From Caenorhabditis remanei (lineage: Eukaryota; Nematoda; Chromadorea; Rhabditida; Rhabditidae): DNA of 64,000 nt. Position numbers and translations under genes: made by a program. The notes under the pieces are model-generated. The model saw nothing but the letters and a program-made list of their open reading frames with translations. It did no database searches and was not told the origin of the DNA. How positions within the stretch are numbered: the first letter of the stretch is position 1; the number at the start of each line of letters is the position of its first letter. The stretch is from the NCBI RefSeq assembly GCF_010183535.1, contig NC_071328.1, positions 14,508,001 to 14,572,000 on the forward strand, in the 5' to 3' direction. This document shows, piece by piece, positions 42,101 through 54,100 of this stretch.

Positions 42101-45100
42101 TGTGATGACGTGGGTGCATTGCGAGTGTCACGCAGCCCTCTTTTGGTACAGTAAGACTGCCTTGGAGACGGTCGAAATAGTGCACGTCGAGACCCGAGAA
42201 ACGGATTTTCCGGGGGCGGGGGGCTCCTGCAAAAATTTTTAAATTTTGGAAAATTTTTGAGTCGAAAATCACTTTTTTTTTGCTTGAAAACGCTTAAAAA
42301 CTGCTCTAAACTGCTTAAAAATGCGCTAAAGGCGCGAAAAGAAGGTTTAAATCGCGTCAATGGCACGCCAGACTCGTGAAAATAGTAAAATTCGGCTATT
42401 TCAGAGCGCGTCAAAGGCGCGCCAGGAAGAAATAAGAAATCAGAAAACGCGCCCAAGGTGCGCCAGGGGACAAAATTCGTGATTTTATTAAATTTCTTCT
42501 GCAAAAATTAGGAAAAATTTAGTTGAAAATGGCAATTTTTGAGCATTTTTTGAGTCGAAAATCACTTTTTTTGCTTAAAAACGCTTTAAAATTGCCTAAA
42601 ACCTTCTCTGAGTGGCTTAAAAACGCGTCAAAGGCGCGTCAGATTTGCGGAAAAGTGTTTCCAAACGCGTCAAAGACACGCCAGCCCCTGAAAACAGTAA
42701 ATTCGGCCATTTAAAACGCGTCAAAGGCGCCCCAGAGCCGCAAATTTGAAGTTTTTCAAGTGAAAATCACAAATTTTGGATGGAAAACTGCTTTTTTTCA
42801 ACCTAAAAAACCCAATTTTGACCTCCATATCGCGTCTCAGGCGCGCCAGATGCTGTGATTCGAGAGTCTGGTGCACCTTTGACGCGTTTCCAATGCAATC
42901 AGATTCGCGGAAAGAAGGTTTCGAAGGCGTCAAAGACACGCCAGATTCTGAAAACAGTGAATGCGGCCATTCGAAACGCGTCAAAGGTGCGCCAAATAGC
43001 AAAACTCCAACAGAAAAAAACGAGCTTAAGGCGCGCCAGATTCGCAACAAATTGAGACCTATGAGATTCGAAACGCGTCAAAGGTGCGCCAGGCAGAAAC
43101 GGGAGACCAAAAAACGCGCTGAAGACACGCCAGATAAAGAAATGATCAATTTTGGCTGAAAGTAATGTGAAAAATGATTCATTTTCAGCCAAAATTAACG
43201 ATTTTTTAAAGGAAATTTCAAGATTTTCAGCTTAAAAATCGAATCTTAAGCAAAAATTGACAATTTCCCAATGAAAAATTCTCAAATTTGGCTGAAATTG
43301 AGTCATTTTTCATATAAATTATCCGGTTTTTTGGATTTTCGCTGAAAATTCGATTTTTCCGCTGAAAATCTTGAATTTTTAACCAAAATTCACCATTTTG
43401 ACTGAAAATGTTTCACAGAAATTAAAAAAAAAAAGCGATTTGTCTCTTTTTTATGCTCAAATCGTTCAATTTTCAGTCAAATTTTCGATTTTATGGCTTA
43501 AAACTACTATAATTTTCAGCTAAAAACCCTCGAAAACGCGCGGAAGGCGCACCAGGAGGGACAAAAATTTTTAATTTTTAATTGGAAAATGCTCAATTTT
43601 GACTGAAAATGAGTCATTTTTTCAAAAAATTCACGAAAAAAGTGCGATTTTCCCGATTTTTATGGTCAAACTGTTCCATTTTAGTCAAATTTCCGGTTTT
43701 GCGGCTTAAAAATATCTTTTTTTTTCCCATTTTCAGCTCAAAATCTTCAAAAACGCGCTGAAGACGCGCCAGCGGGTCGGAAATTTTTTGATTTTCAGTT
43801 GGAAAATGGTCAATTTCGTCTGAAAATGTGTCATTTTTTCACAGAAATCATCCGTTTTTCTTCAAAAAACTCAATTTTTAGCAAAAAAAGTGCGATTTTT
43901 CTCATTTTTTCGCTCAAATCGTTCAATTTTCAGTCAAATTTCCCCATTTTCAGCGTCAAAACCCTCACCATAATCATCTCTCTGCGGGAATTCTACCAGA
44001 GGCTCTCTCAACGACGACTTCTTCGGTTTCTTCACCACATCGTCAGATTCTTCTTTCTTGACGACGTCTTCTGATGCTGACGACGTCGACGGCATCTGAT
44101 CGATTGGGGTAACATCTACAGTACTCTCGGGGGTTACTGTAGTCTCCATAGGGATTACTGTAGGGATTACTGTAGCTTCTAGAGGAGCCACTGGCGCCGG
44201 AGCCGGTGGCTTATAGCTCGACGGCGACACTTTGAATCGGAAAATCGGTGTCGAATTGTGGCGGACAAGAGAGGGGGCGGAGCCTGTAGACGTGGATGGA
44301 GCAGTGGTGTGAAGCGATTGTGTTGAGATCGATTTCTGGAATAAAAATGAATGAAAATTTGAATTTTTCAGTCAAAAATGTGTTTTTTAGTCGAAAAATT
44401 TGCAGAAAAGTCTGAAAATTATCATAATGTAGTCGAGCGCGCGTTCAGCGCGTTTTTTATTTCGAAATTTCGCTGGATTCCTGATTATCAGGCGTGCCTT
44501 CGGCGCGTATTTTTGGTCACCGCTCTTTCTGTCTGGCGCACCTTTTACGCGTTTTCCCTCAATTATTGCCTGAAAAATCGTGAAAAACCGCGATTTTCAT
44601 TACAAAAACGTCAAAAATGATGATCTGGAGCGCCTTCGACGCGTTGTCCGAATTCACTATTTTCAGAAAAACATTTTCAGAAAAACATCTTGAAAAATAT
44701 GAATTTCGATCGAAAACGAGCTGAAAATGACTGAAAATTCGAATTTTTCAGCAATTTTCAGAACAGTTTTAAAAGAAAAAAACTTATAGAAACCATTATT
44801 CGATTGACAATCACTGCGATTAGGAATCCATCGAAAATTGATTAGGAAATTATTATGGAAAAATACATTTTCTGATTTTCCAAAGAATATTATTAGGGAA
44901 CGTAGAGCAACGGTTGGTTTCACGTGTAATAAACGTTTGATTTTCGAAAATTGAAGCATTTTGATATGATTTTTGTGCTTTTGATGTCATAAAACGCGTC
45001 AAAAGTGCGCCAGACTCTCGAATCGGTCATTTTTGCGAATCTGGCGCACCTTTGACGCGTTTGAAATGGACGAATTCGTAGAGTTTTCACGAGTCTGGCG

Positions 45101-48100
45101 TGCCTTTGACGCCTTCAACAAAAGAGGTTTAGATTGCTCAAAACGCGTCAAACGTGCCCCAGACCAATCGAGATTTTCCCTCAATTATTGAGTGAAAAAT
45201 CGTGAAAAATCGCGATTTTCACTCTAAAACCGTCAAAAATGGTGATTTCTCAGAAATCTGTTCATTATATAGTGCCAAAAATGTTCAAATAACATAACTT
45301 TTTTGCGAAAAGTACTCAAAAACGGGTATTCTTACAGAAAATGACTCGTTTTTTGATGGAAAATACGGTTTTCCTAGCTTAAATCGCTTATTTTTCAGGT
45401 TTTTAGTGCCAAAAACCCTTCTAAAATCTGATTTTTCTATCCAAAAACTCTTTTTTGTGCTTCAGACGTCATAAAACGCTTCGAAGGCACGCCAGCTGCT
45501 GATATCAAGATTACTGTAGTTACAGTAGTATCTGGAAGTATACGGTCCTTTTTGAGTAAATTGAGACTATTGAAAACGCGTCGAAGGTGCACCAGACTGT
45601 CTCGAATCGGTCATTTTTATGCGCTCTGGCGCACCTTTGACGCGTTTCAAAAAATCGCAGAATTCACAGTTTTCAGGGGCTGGCGCGCCTTCGGCGCGTT
45701 TCGAATCGCAAAGTCTCAAATATTACGAATCTGGCGTGCTTTTTCCGCGCTTCGAATCGCCTAAATCTCAATTTTCACGAGTGGTCTGGCGTGCCTTGGC
45801 CTCTTTTCCGCGAATCTGATTGCATTGAAAACGCGTCAAAGGTGCGCCAGACTCATCGAATCGGCCATTTTTAAAGCTTCCTGGTGCGCCTTCAGCGCGT
45901 TTGAAATCGCTGAATTCGGTGTTTTCACGGATCTGGCGCACATTTGACGCGTTTGACACCTCTTTTTACGCGTCAAAGGTGCGCCACTCTCGAATAACAG
46001 CGGCTGGCGCGCCTGAGGCGCGAAATTAGGTTTTTAGGTTAAAAACGGCCAAAATTCGTCATTTTCACTCGAAAAACTTCAAATTTTTCGTTTTTTCTTG
46101 GATTTTCTCGGTTTTTTTCCCATACCTCCAATTCTCCCGTATTCTGAGTAGTCGTGATGACAGGTGTAATCTTCAACGATGAGCATCTCGACAATGAACT
46201 CGCCTGTCCTTTTTTTATCGTTTTCATCGATTCTTGATAGGATCCGTTGTCGTCGATGAGTCCATCTGAAGTCATGAATGTTGATGATGACGTCGAGGAA
46301 GAATCAATCGATATTTGTTTTTCGACGAGTGGAACCATTTGTTCTGCAAAAATTGGTGGGTTTTGGGATGAAAAATGGTTTAAAATTGAGATTTTTAGAG
46401 CAAAAATGACAATTTCAAGTCAAAAATTGAGAATTTTCAGCTTAAAAATGAAGCTTTTCAGTCAAAAAAGACGATTTTTCGTTTAAAAATAGGGATTTTT
46501 ACCCTGAAAATAACGCTTTTCAGCTTAAAATAACGATTTTCAGTCTGAAAATGACGATTTTCTGCCTGAAATTGAGCATTTTCGGTCAAAAATGACAATT
46601 TTTACACTAAAATTGACAATTTTTAATGAACAAATAAAGATTTTTGTCGAAAAACAAAGATTTTCAGTCAGAAAATGAAGATTTTTAGTCAAAAATTAAC
46701 AATTTTCAAGCAAAAGTTGACGATTTTCAGTCAAAAAATGAAGATTTTTAGGCTAAAAATTACAACTTTCAGCCTTTTAATTTAAAAATTGAGCATTTTT
46801 CGGTATTTTCCACTAAAAGACACGGAACTAGATGACTAGAGGGGTCAAAAGTGACGTGATACTGATAATGACGCGAAAGCTATGAGTAGTTTAGAGAAGA
46901 TGGGGAGAGATATATTGAGATCAGTGTAATATGGAACAGATGATTTGATCTACGCACCCAAATCATGAGATTCGGATGGAATTTAGAGCAAATTTGAGTT
47001 GAAAATCCAGAAAAACTGACCCTCACGCGTCAAAAGCGCGCCAGATTCTCGGAACGGAAATTTCAAACGCGTCAAAAGCGCGCCAGCCCCTGAAAACAGT
47101 GAATTCAGTCATTTGAAACGCGTCAAAGGCGCGCCAGAGAGCCTAAAAACGATTTTTTGTTGTTTTTGGCGCACCTTTGACGCGTTTTCAATAGTCTCAA
47201 TTTACTAAAAATATGACCGTATACTTCCAGATTTCCTGTAACTACAGTAATCTTAAGATCAGCGGCTGGCGTGCCTTTGACGCGTTTGTTTCGTCTATAT
47301 AGATCCTCTAGGCAAGTTTCTGGCGTACCTTCGACGCGTTTTATGTGTTTTTGGTAAAAACTCAAAAAACAAGCAATTTAAGCGAGGAAAACCATATTTT
47401 CCACCAAAAAAACGAGTAATTTTCAGTAAGAATACCCGTTTTTGAGTACGTTTCGCAAAAAAGTTATGTTATTTGAACATTTTTGGCACTATATAATGAA
47501 CAGATTTCTGAGAAATCACCATTTTTGACGGTTTTAGAGTGAAAATCGCGATTTTTCACGATTTTTCACTCAATAATTGAGGGAAAATCTCGATTGGTCT
47601 GGGGCACGTTTGACGCGTTTTGAGCAATCTAAACCTCTTTTTTGAAGGCGTCAAAGGCACGCCAGACTCGTGAAAACTCTACGAATTCGTCCATTTCAAA
47701 CGCGTCAAAGGAGCGCCAGATTCGCAAAAATGACCGATTCGAGAGTCTGGCGCACGTTTGACGCGTTTTATGACATCAAAAGCACAAAAATCATATCAAA
47801 ATGCTTCAATTTTCGAAAATCAAAAGCTCTCTCGGACTGTCTCATTGGACACTTTTTCTCTCTCAGTGAGAGAGAGTAAATACTGAGATCGAAGCGTTCT
47901 GAGAAAACCGGGGGCGTCGTTTCTTTGCACTAAATACACTAATAATACATACAGAGAGAGAGAGAAATGGTGCCATTTTGTCTGGTCGGAGACGGTGAAT
48001 CACCTTTAAACGCGTCAAAGGCGCCCCTTGGACGCGTTTGTATCATCTTAAGGACTTTAGTGCAAGTTTCTGGCGCACCTTTGACGCGTTTTAATCAGCG

Positions 48101-51100
48101 AAAACTGGTTTGAAGTGTTACAGTAACCCGTTTACCAGCAGAGACAACGAAAAAAAACTGAACCTGCCGCGCCTTTGACGCGTTTACAGAACAAACATTC
48201 CCCCGATAGAACCATTAAATTGTGTCTGGCGCGCTTTTGGCGCGGATTTCTTCCAGTTTTCGAAATTGTGTAAAATTCCCCCAAATTTATGGTACAATCG
48301 GGTAATTTTAGTTTCGTGAACGCGTCAAAGGCGCGCCAGACCCAAATTTTAAGGTCTTGAGGGTACTGTAGTCCAGTAACTTGAAAATTGTATTTATCCA
48401 GCTGAAAACGCGCCCAAGGGCACGCCAGCTAGAGATAAAACACACAGAAAACTCCAATGAAACATGTCGCACAAAAATCAGAGAACCGAGAGAGTGAGAG
48501 ACGCAGAGAGCAAGTGAGCAAGAGCCGAAAAATAAACAAAACTCAAAAGATCAATTGTCGAGTGTCGATTAGTTTTGTGTTTCACAACTTGATTCGTGTA
48601 CTCCTCGTGGACAAGATTGGGGAGAGAAATTTGAATTTCTGAGAGAAAAATCGCAAAAATCAAGTTCTGGCTCGTGTACTCCTCGTGGACAAGTTGGGAT
48701 AGTGAAGTTTGAATTTTTCGGTGAAAAAAGCGAAAATCACAAATCATGACTCGTGTAGTTCTCGTGGACAAGATTGGGGTGAGGAAATTGGTATTTCTCG
48801 GTTAAAAGTAGTGATTTTTGATGTAAAATCCGAGAAATCAAGTTCTGGCTCGTGTACTCCTCGTGGACAAGTTGGGATAGTGAAGTTTGAATTTTTCGGT
48901 GAAAAAAGCGAAAATCACAAATCATGACTCGTGTAGTTCTCGTGGACAAGATTGGGGTGAGGAAATTGGTATTTCTCGGTTAAAAGTAGTGATTTTTGAT
49001 GTAAAATCCGAGAAATCAAGTTCTGGCTCGTGTACTCCTCGTGGACAAGTTGGGATAGTGAAGTTTGAATTTTTCGATAAAAAATGAGCGGTTTTTGAGG
49101 TGGAAATCGCGAAAACTTAGTCTTGGTTCGTGTAGTCCCCGTGGACAAGTGAGAATTCTGGAGTTTTTACGCGAAAACCACTTGTCCACGTGGACTACAC
49201 AACTAATGTGTTATCAGCGGACTTTCCGACACTTTTCCACGATATTCGATCATTATTCGGGGGGGGGGGGGGGGGGGGGAAACCCTTTTTCAGAGAACGA
49301 TCAAAGTGTCAATGAGAGGTTAAAAAGGAAAAGAAGAGTGATAAGATATCAATTTTTGAAAGACAAAGATTAAAAACCGGTTGGAACGGGAATAGATGAC
49401 GTCAAGGAGGGGAGATTAACGATTTAAGACCATGGAGAAGTAAAACGCGTCAAAAGTACGCCAGAAACTAGCCTATAGGAGCTATATAGATGATACAAAC
49501 GCGTCGAAGGTGCACCAGTCTCTCGAATCGGTCATTTTTATGCTCCCTGGCGTGCCTTTGACGCGTCTCAAATGACCTAACTTCCTGTTTTGCGGTTGTG
49601 GCGCACCTTTGGCGCGTTTAAAAGATCAAAGTGAAAATATGAATTTTATCACTTTCAGAGCGAAATTTTCAGATTTTCAGCGATTTTTGAGATGGAAAAC
49701 CGGGTTTTCTGCTCAAAAAGGTGTCAAAATCCCATATTCGGGTTTAAAAAAAAAGTGATCTTCAGTCAGTTTTCGAGGTCTTTGAGCTCCAAAGCGATCT
49801 AAAAACGATCCACGTTTCCCTATATTTGGACACCGGGAGACGAGGGATGGTTTGCAACTTTGCAGAGAGAGTGTGAGAGGAGGAGAGACGCAGAGAAGCA
49901 GAGAGATAGAATCCATTGTCCACTAAACAGTGAACGGGATTGCATCATCATACTATGTATAAGTCCCGAAATGCCCCTTTTCTCGGATCTGGCGCACCTT
50001 TGACGCGTTTAAAACATCCTAGTAAAAAACCTGAATTGTATCACTTTTAGAGCGAAATTTTCAGATTTTCAGCGACTCTTAAAGGATGAGGAAGCTCAAA
50101 AGCTCATAAATCACACTTGCAAGTGACTTTGGGGGAGGACTCTACGTTGAAATGTCATTTTCGACAAGAAAAACTGAAAAATCATTCGAAATCTGGTAAA
50201 AACTGACTGAAAATGAGGTAAAACGGTACAAAAACCATAGAATTTCGTCATTTTTAGAGTTTTCAAGGCTATTTCAGGCTGAAATTGCGTCATTTTCAGT
50301 GATTTCTACTGGATTTTCGATGTTTTCCAACTGTTTTTGATCTACCAACACCTCAATTTTTCGTGTAGATCAAAAATTAGCGGAAACTACAGGTAATCAA
50401 TATATATATATGAAGTATATATATAGACACTGATAAGCGGTCGAATTTCTCTCTCTTTCGAGATGATAACACCTCGAAATTAGAGAGAGCAAACATTTGT
50501 GAATGTGTATAGCAAGTGCGCTCTACCGGAATCATGTATAGCAAGTGCGCTCTACTGAAATCTAGGTGGCGGAGTGTCTCAATGGAGCACATTTGCGACA
50601 GCAAAACACTGAACCGGGTGATGTTAAGATGTATCATCTTGATTTTCAGCCTATTTTCAGCCAATTATCAGATGTCGTATAGCAAGTGCGCTCTACCGCA
50701 CTTCCTCATGGAGAAATCGGTAAAGACGCTGTTTTCAGCAAATTTGGAGTTTCAGGAGCTGGAAGGTGCTTGGAAATGAGTTAGAACGATTCTAGACAGT
50801 TTTTTGAGCATTTTCAGCCTGAAATCGTCTGAAAACGTCGTTTTCAGCTCCAAAACGCTGCTCAGAGAGCCGATTTTGAGTGTTTTCAGTCAGATTTCTG
50901 ATTTAAAAAACTCGAAATTTGAGTTCCAAGAGTCCAGGAGTCAGTTTGGAACAGTTTCAGCCTGATTTTCAGCTTCAAAATGCTCTAAAATTGAGTTCTG
51001 ATGGATTCCAGCCACAAAACACCTCAAAAATTGGGCTCCAAGAGTTCAGGGAGAGCTCTGGCCATATGTAGTCGATTTTGAGTGCTTTCAGTCAGATTGT

Positions 51101-54100
51101 AGACAAAAATCTCGATTTTAAGCTTTTTGCGCCAAATTTCAGCTCCAAAAAAGGTCAAACTGAGCTCCAAGAGTCCAAAAGGGTCTATGACCAGGTGGAG
51201 CTAATTTCGAACAATTTCTGCCTGATTTTCAACTTCAAAATGCTCCAAAAATTGAACTCCGAGAATCCAGAGCCAATTTTGAGGAATTTCAGCAACAAAA
51301 AACCTCGAAAATTGTGCTCCAATAACTCACGGATAGCTCTGACCATATGGAGTAAGTTTTGAGCATTTTCAGCCTGATTTTCAGCTACGAAATGCTCCAA
51401 AACTGAGCTCCAAGAATTCAGAGCCAATTTTGAGTGATTTCAGCCACAAAACACCTCAAAAATTGTGCTCTAAGAGCTCAGATAGAGCTCTGACCATGTG
51501 GAGCCAATTTTGAGACTTTTCAGTCACATTTTAGACGCAAAATCTCGAAATTAGCGATGTAGAGCCAATTTTGAGCGTTTTGAGCCAAGTTCTAGCTACA
51601 AAACACCTTGAAAATTGTGCTTCAAGAGCTTAGGGAGCCGATTTTGGGTGTTTCTAGTCAAATTCTAGTTCAGAGCCAATTTTGAGCGTTTTGAGCTACA
51701 AAAAAGTTCGAAGCTGGGCTCCAGGAGCCAGTGACCATATGGAGCCAATTTTGAGTATTTTCAGTCAGATTTCAGACTAAAAATCTCGAAAACTGAGCTC
51801 CAGGACTCCAGGAGCCAATTTTGAGCATTTTCAGCATGATTTTCAACTTCAAAATGCTCCAAAACTGAGCTCAAAGAAACCAGGGCCAGTTTTGAGCGTT
51901 TTGAGCCAAATTTCAGCTTCAAAATGCTCCAAAATTCTGCTCCAAGAGCCAAATTTCGAGCATTTTTAGACGAATATATCCATCTCTATGTGAGGTCTAA
52001 AAAGACGACATATAAGTGGTGGGGGAGAGCTCGTATTTCAGAGAGAATAAGAGAAATGGGGGAACACACAATTGAGCATTGCTCATTCTCTCTGTGTCTC
52101 TGTGTCTCTTATTCCGAAATAAATAAACGCAGTCGTGGCGCCGCCAAGAGAGGAGAATTCTCTGATTTTCTGTTTGTTTTTACGTGGACAAACCGAAAAT
52201 TCGAAACGAAAAGAAGGAGTCATTCTCAGGAGAAGAAAGCGACAAAAACGCGTCTAAAGGTGCGCCAGATTCGCGAAAATTGAGATTTGGTCATTCAAAA
52301 CGCGTCAAAGATGCGCCAGGGAATAAAAAATGACCGATTCGAGAGTCTGGTGCACCTTTGACGCGTTTTCGATAATCTCAATTTACTCAAAAATGACAGT
52401 ATATTTGCAGATACTGTAAGTCATCTTAAGTAATCTTAAGATCAGCAGCTGGCGTGCCTTTGGCGCCTCTAGTATAGTTTCTGGCGCACCTTTGACGCGT
52501 TTTATGTCATTAGAAGCAAAAAAAAGAGTTTTTGGATAGAAAAATCAGATTTCAGAAGTGTTTTTGGCTCTAAAAACGCAAAAAAGAAGCGATTTAAGCT
52601 AGGAAAACCGTATTTTCCGCCAAAAAAACCGAGAAATTTCTAAACCAAAGATTCTGAGTTAAAAAAAAAAGACCGCGCTTCGTCAATTTTTGATCTACTG
52701 ACGACAGTGTGTTCCGATATTATTGACCATTTGTCTTAAAACCAATGAGTTCGATCAACCGACGTCAATATTTGGACGGGGATTACTCGTAAGTGAGGTG
52801 TTTCAGTTTCCAGGGTCATAGTTTCATAGAAACTACTGAAAATTCGATTATTTTCAGCTTGATATAGTTCGTGACAGGTGAAAACTACAAAATATGAAAA
52901 ATGAGTGATTCGTTTCGTTTTTCATGAATTTTCGACTATTTTTGATCTACGAGTAGATCAAAAATGAATGAAACTACACGGAAATCAATATACTGATAAA
53001 CTCTCTGTTTTCGATGAAATGACACTGATACTGATAGCGAGTGGAGCAAACATGTGAATATTACATGTTTGTAGCTAGTCAGCAGAGTTGCATAGAAGTG
53101 AAAATTTCTTATCCGGAAGTCGGAAGCGATATCCCTTATCCGGAAGTCGGAAGTGAAAAAACGCCCGGAAGTCGGAAGTGATTTTCCTTATCCGGAAGTC
53201 GGAAGCGATATCCCTTATCCGGAAGTCGGAAGTGAAAAAACGCCCGGAAGTCGGAAGCGATTTCCCTTCTCCGGAAGTCGGAAGTGATTTTCCTTATCCG
53301 GAAGTCGGAAGTGATTTTCCTTATCCGGAAGTCGGAAGTCCGAAGTGAAAAAACGCCCGGAAGTCGGAAGTGATTTTTCTTATCCGGAAGTCGGAAGCGA
53401 TTTCCCTTCTCCGGAAGTCGGAAGTGATTTTTCTTATCCGGAAGTCGGAAGCGATTTCCCTTCTCCGGAAGTCGGAAGTGATTTTCCTTATCCGGAAGTC
53501 GGAAGTCCGAAGTGAAAAAACGCCCGGAAGTCGGAAGTGATTTTTCTTATCCGGAAGTCGGAAGCGATTTCTCGTATCCGGAAGTCGGAAGTCGGAAGCG
53601 ATTTCCCTTATCCGGAAGTCGGAAGCGATTTCCCTTATCCGGAAGTCGAAAGCGATTTCCCTTATCCGGAACTCGGACGTTGGAAGTGAAAAAACGCCCG
53701 GAAGTCGGAAGTCGGAAGTGATTTTCCTTATCCGGAAGTCGGAAGTGATTTTCCTTATCCGGAAGTCGGAAGCGATTTCCCTTATCCGGAAGTCGGAAGT
53801 GAAAAAACGCCCGGAAGTCGGAAGTTGGAAATCAATTGATTTTTTCGCAAATATTCAAAAACTCCAAGAGAAAAGTTCATAAAATTCGCGAAAATCAGTG
53901 AAAAATTAGTTTTTGGCTGAAAAAAAGCTCATTTTCTGTCTTTTTAGACCATTTTTCCTTCTATTTCTGCGAGATGTACTTTTCCGAAATCCCACAATTA
54001 TGGAATGACGGAAGTCGGAAGTAAACATCCGAAAACGGAAGTCGGAAGTCGGAAGTGATTTTTGTTATCCGGAAGTCGGAATTCCATGCAACTCTGGTAT

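Noticed and set aside
48478..49148. Minus and plus frames with repeated S-T-R-T-T-R-V and C-S-S-R-G-Q-D words
   Set aside because: They mirror the tandem motif array; no start, splice or polyadenylation context.
50390..50430. TATATATATA run near 50400 as a promoter TATA box
   Set aside because: It lies deep in an intron in a simple AT repeat, with no adjacent start site evidence.
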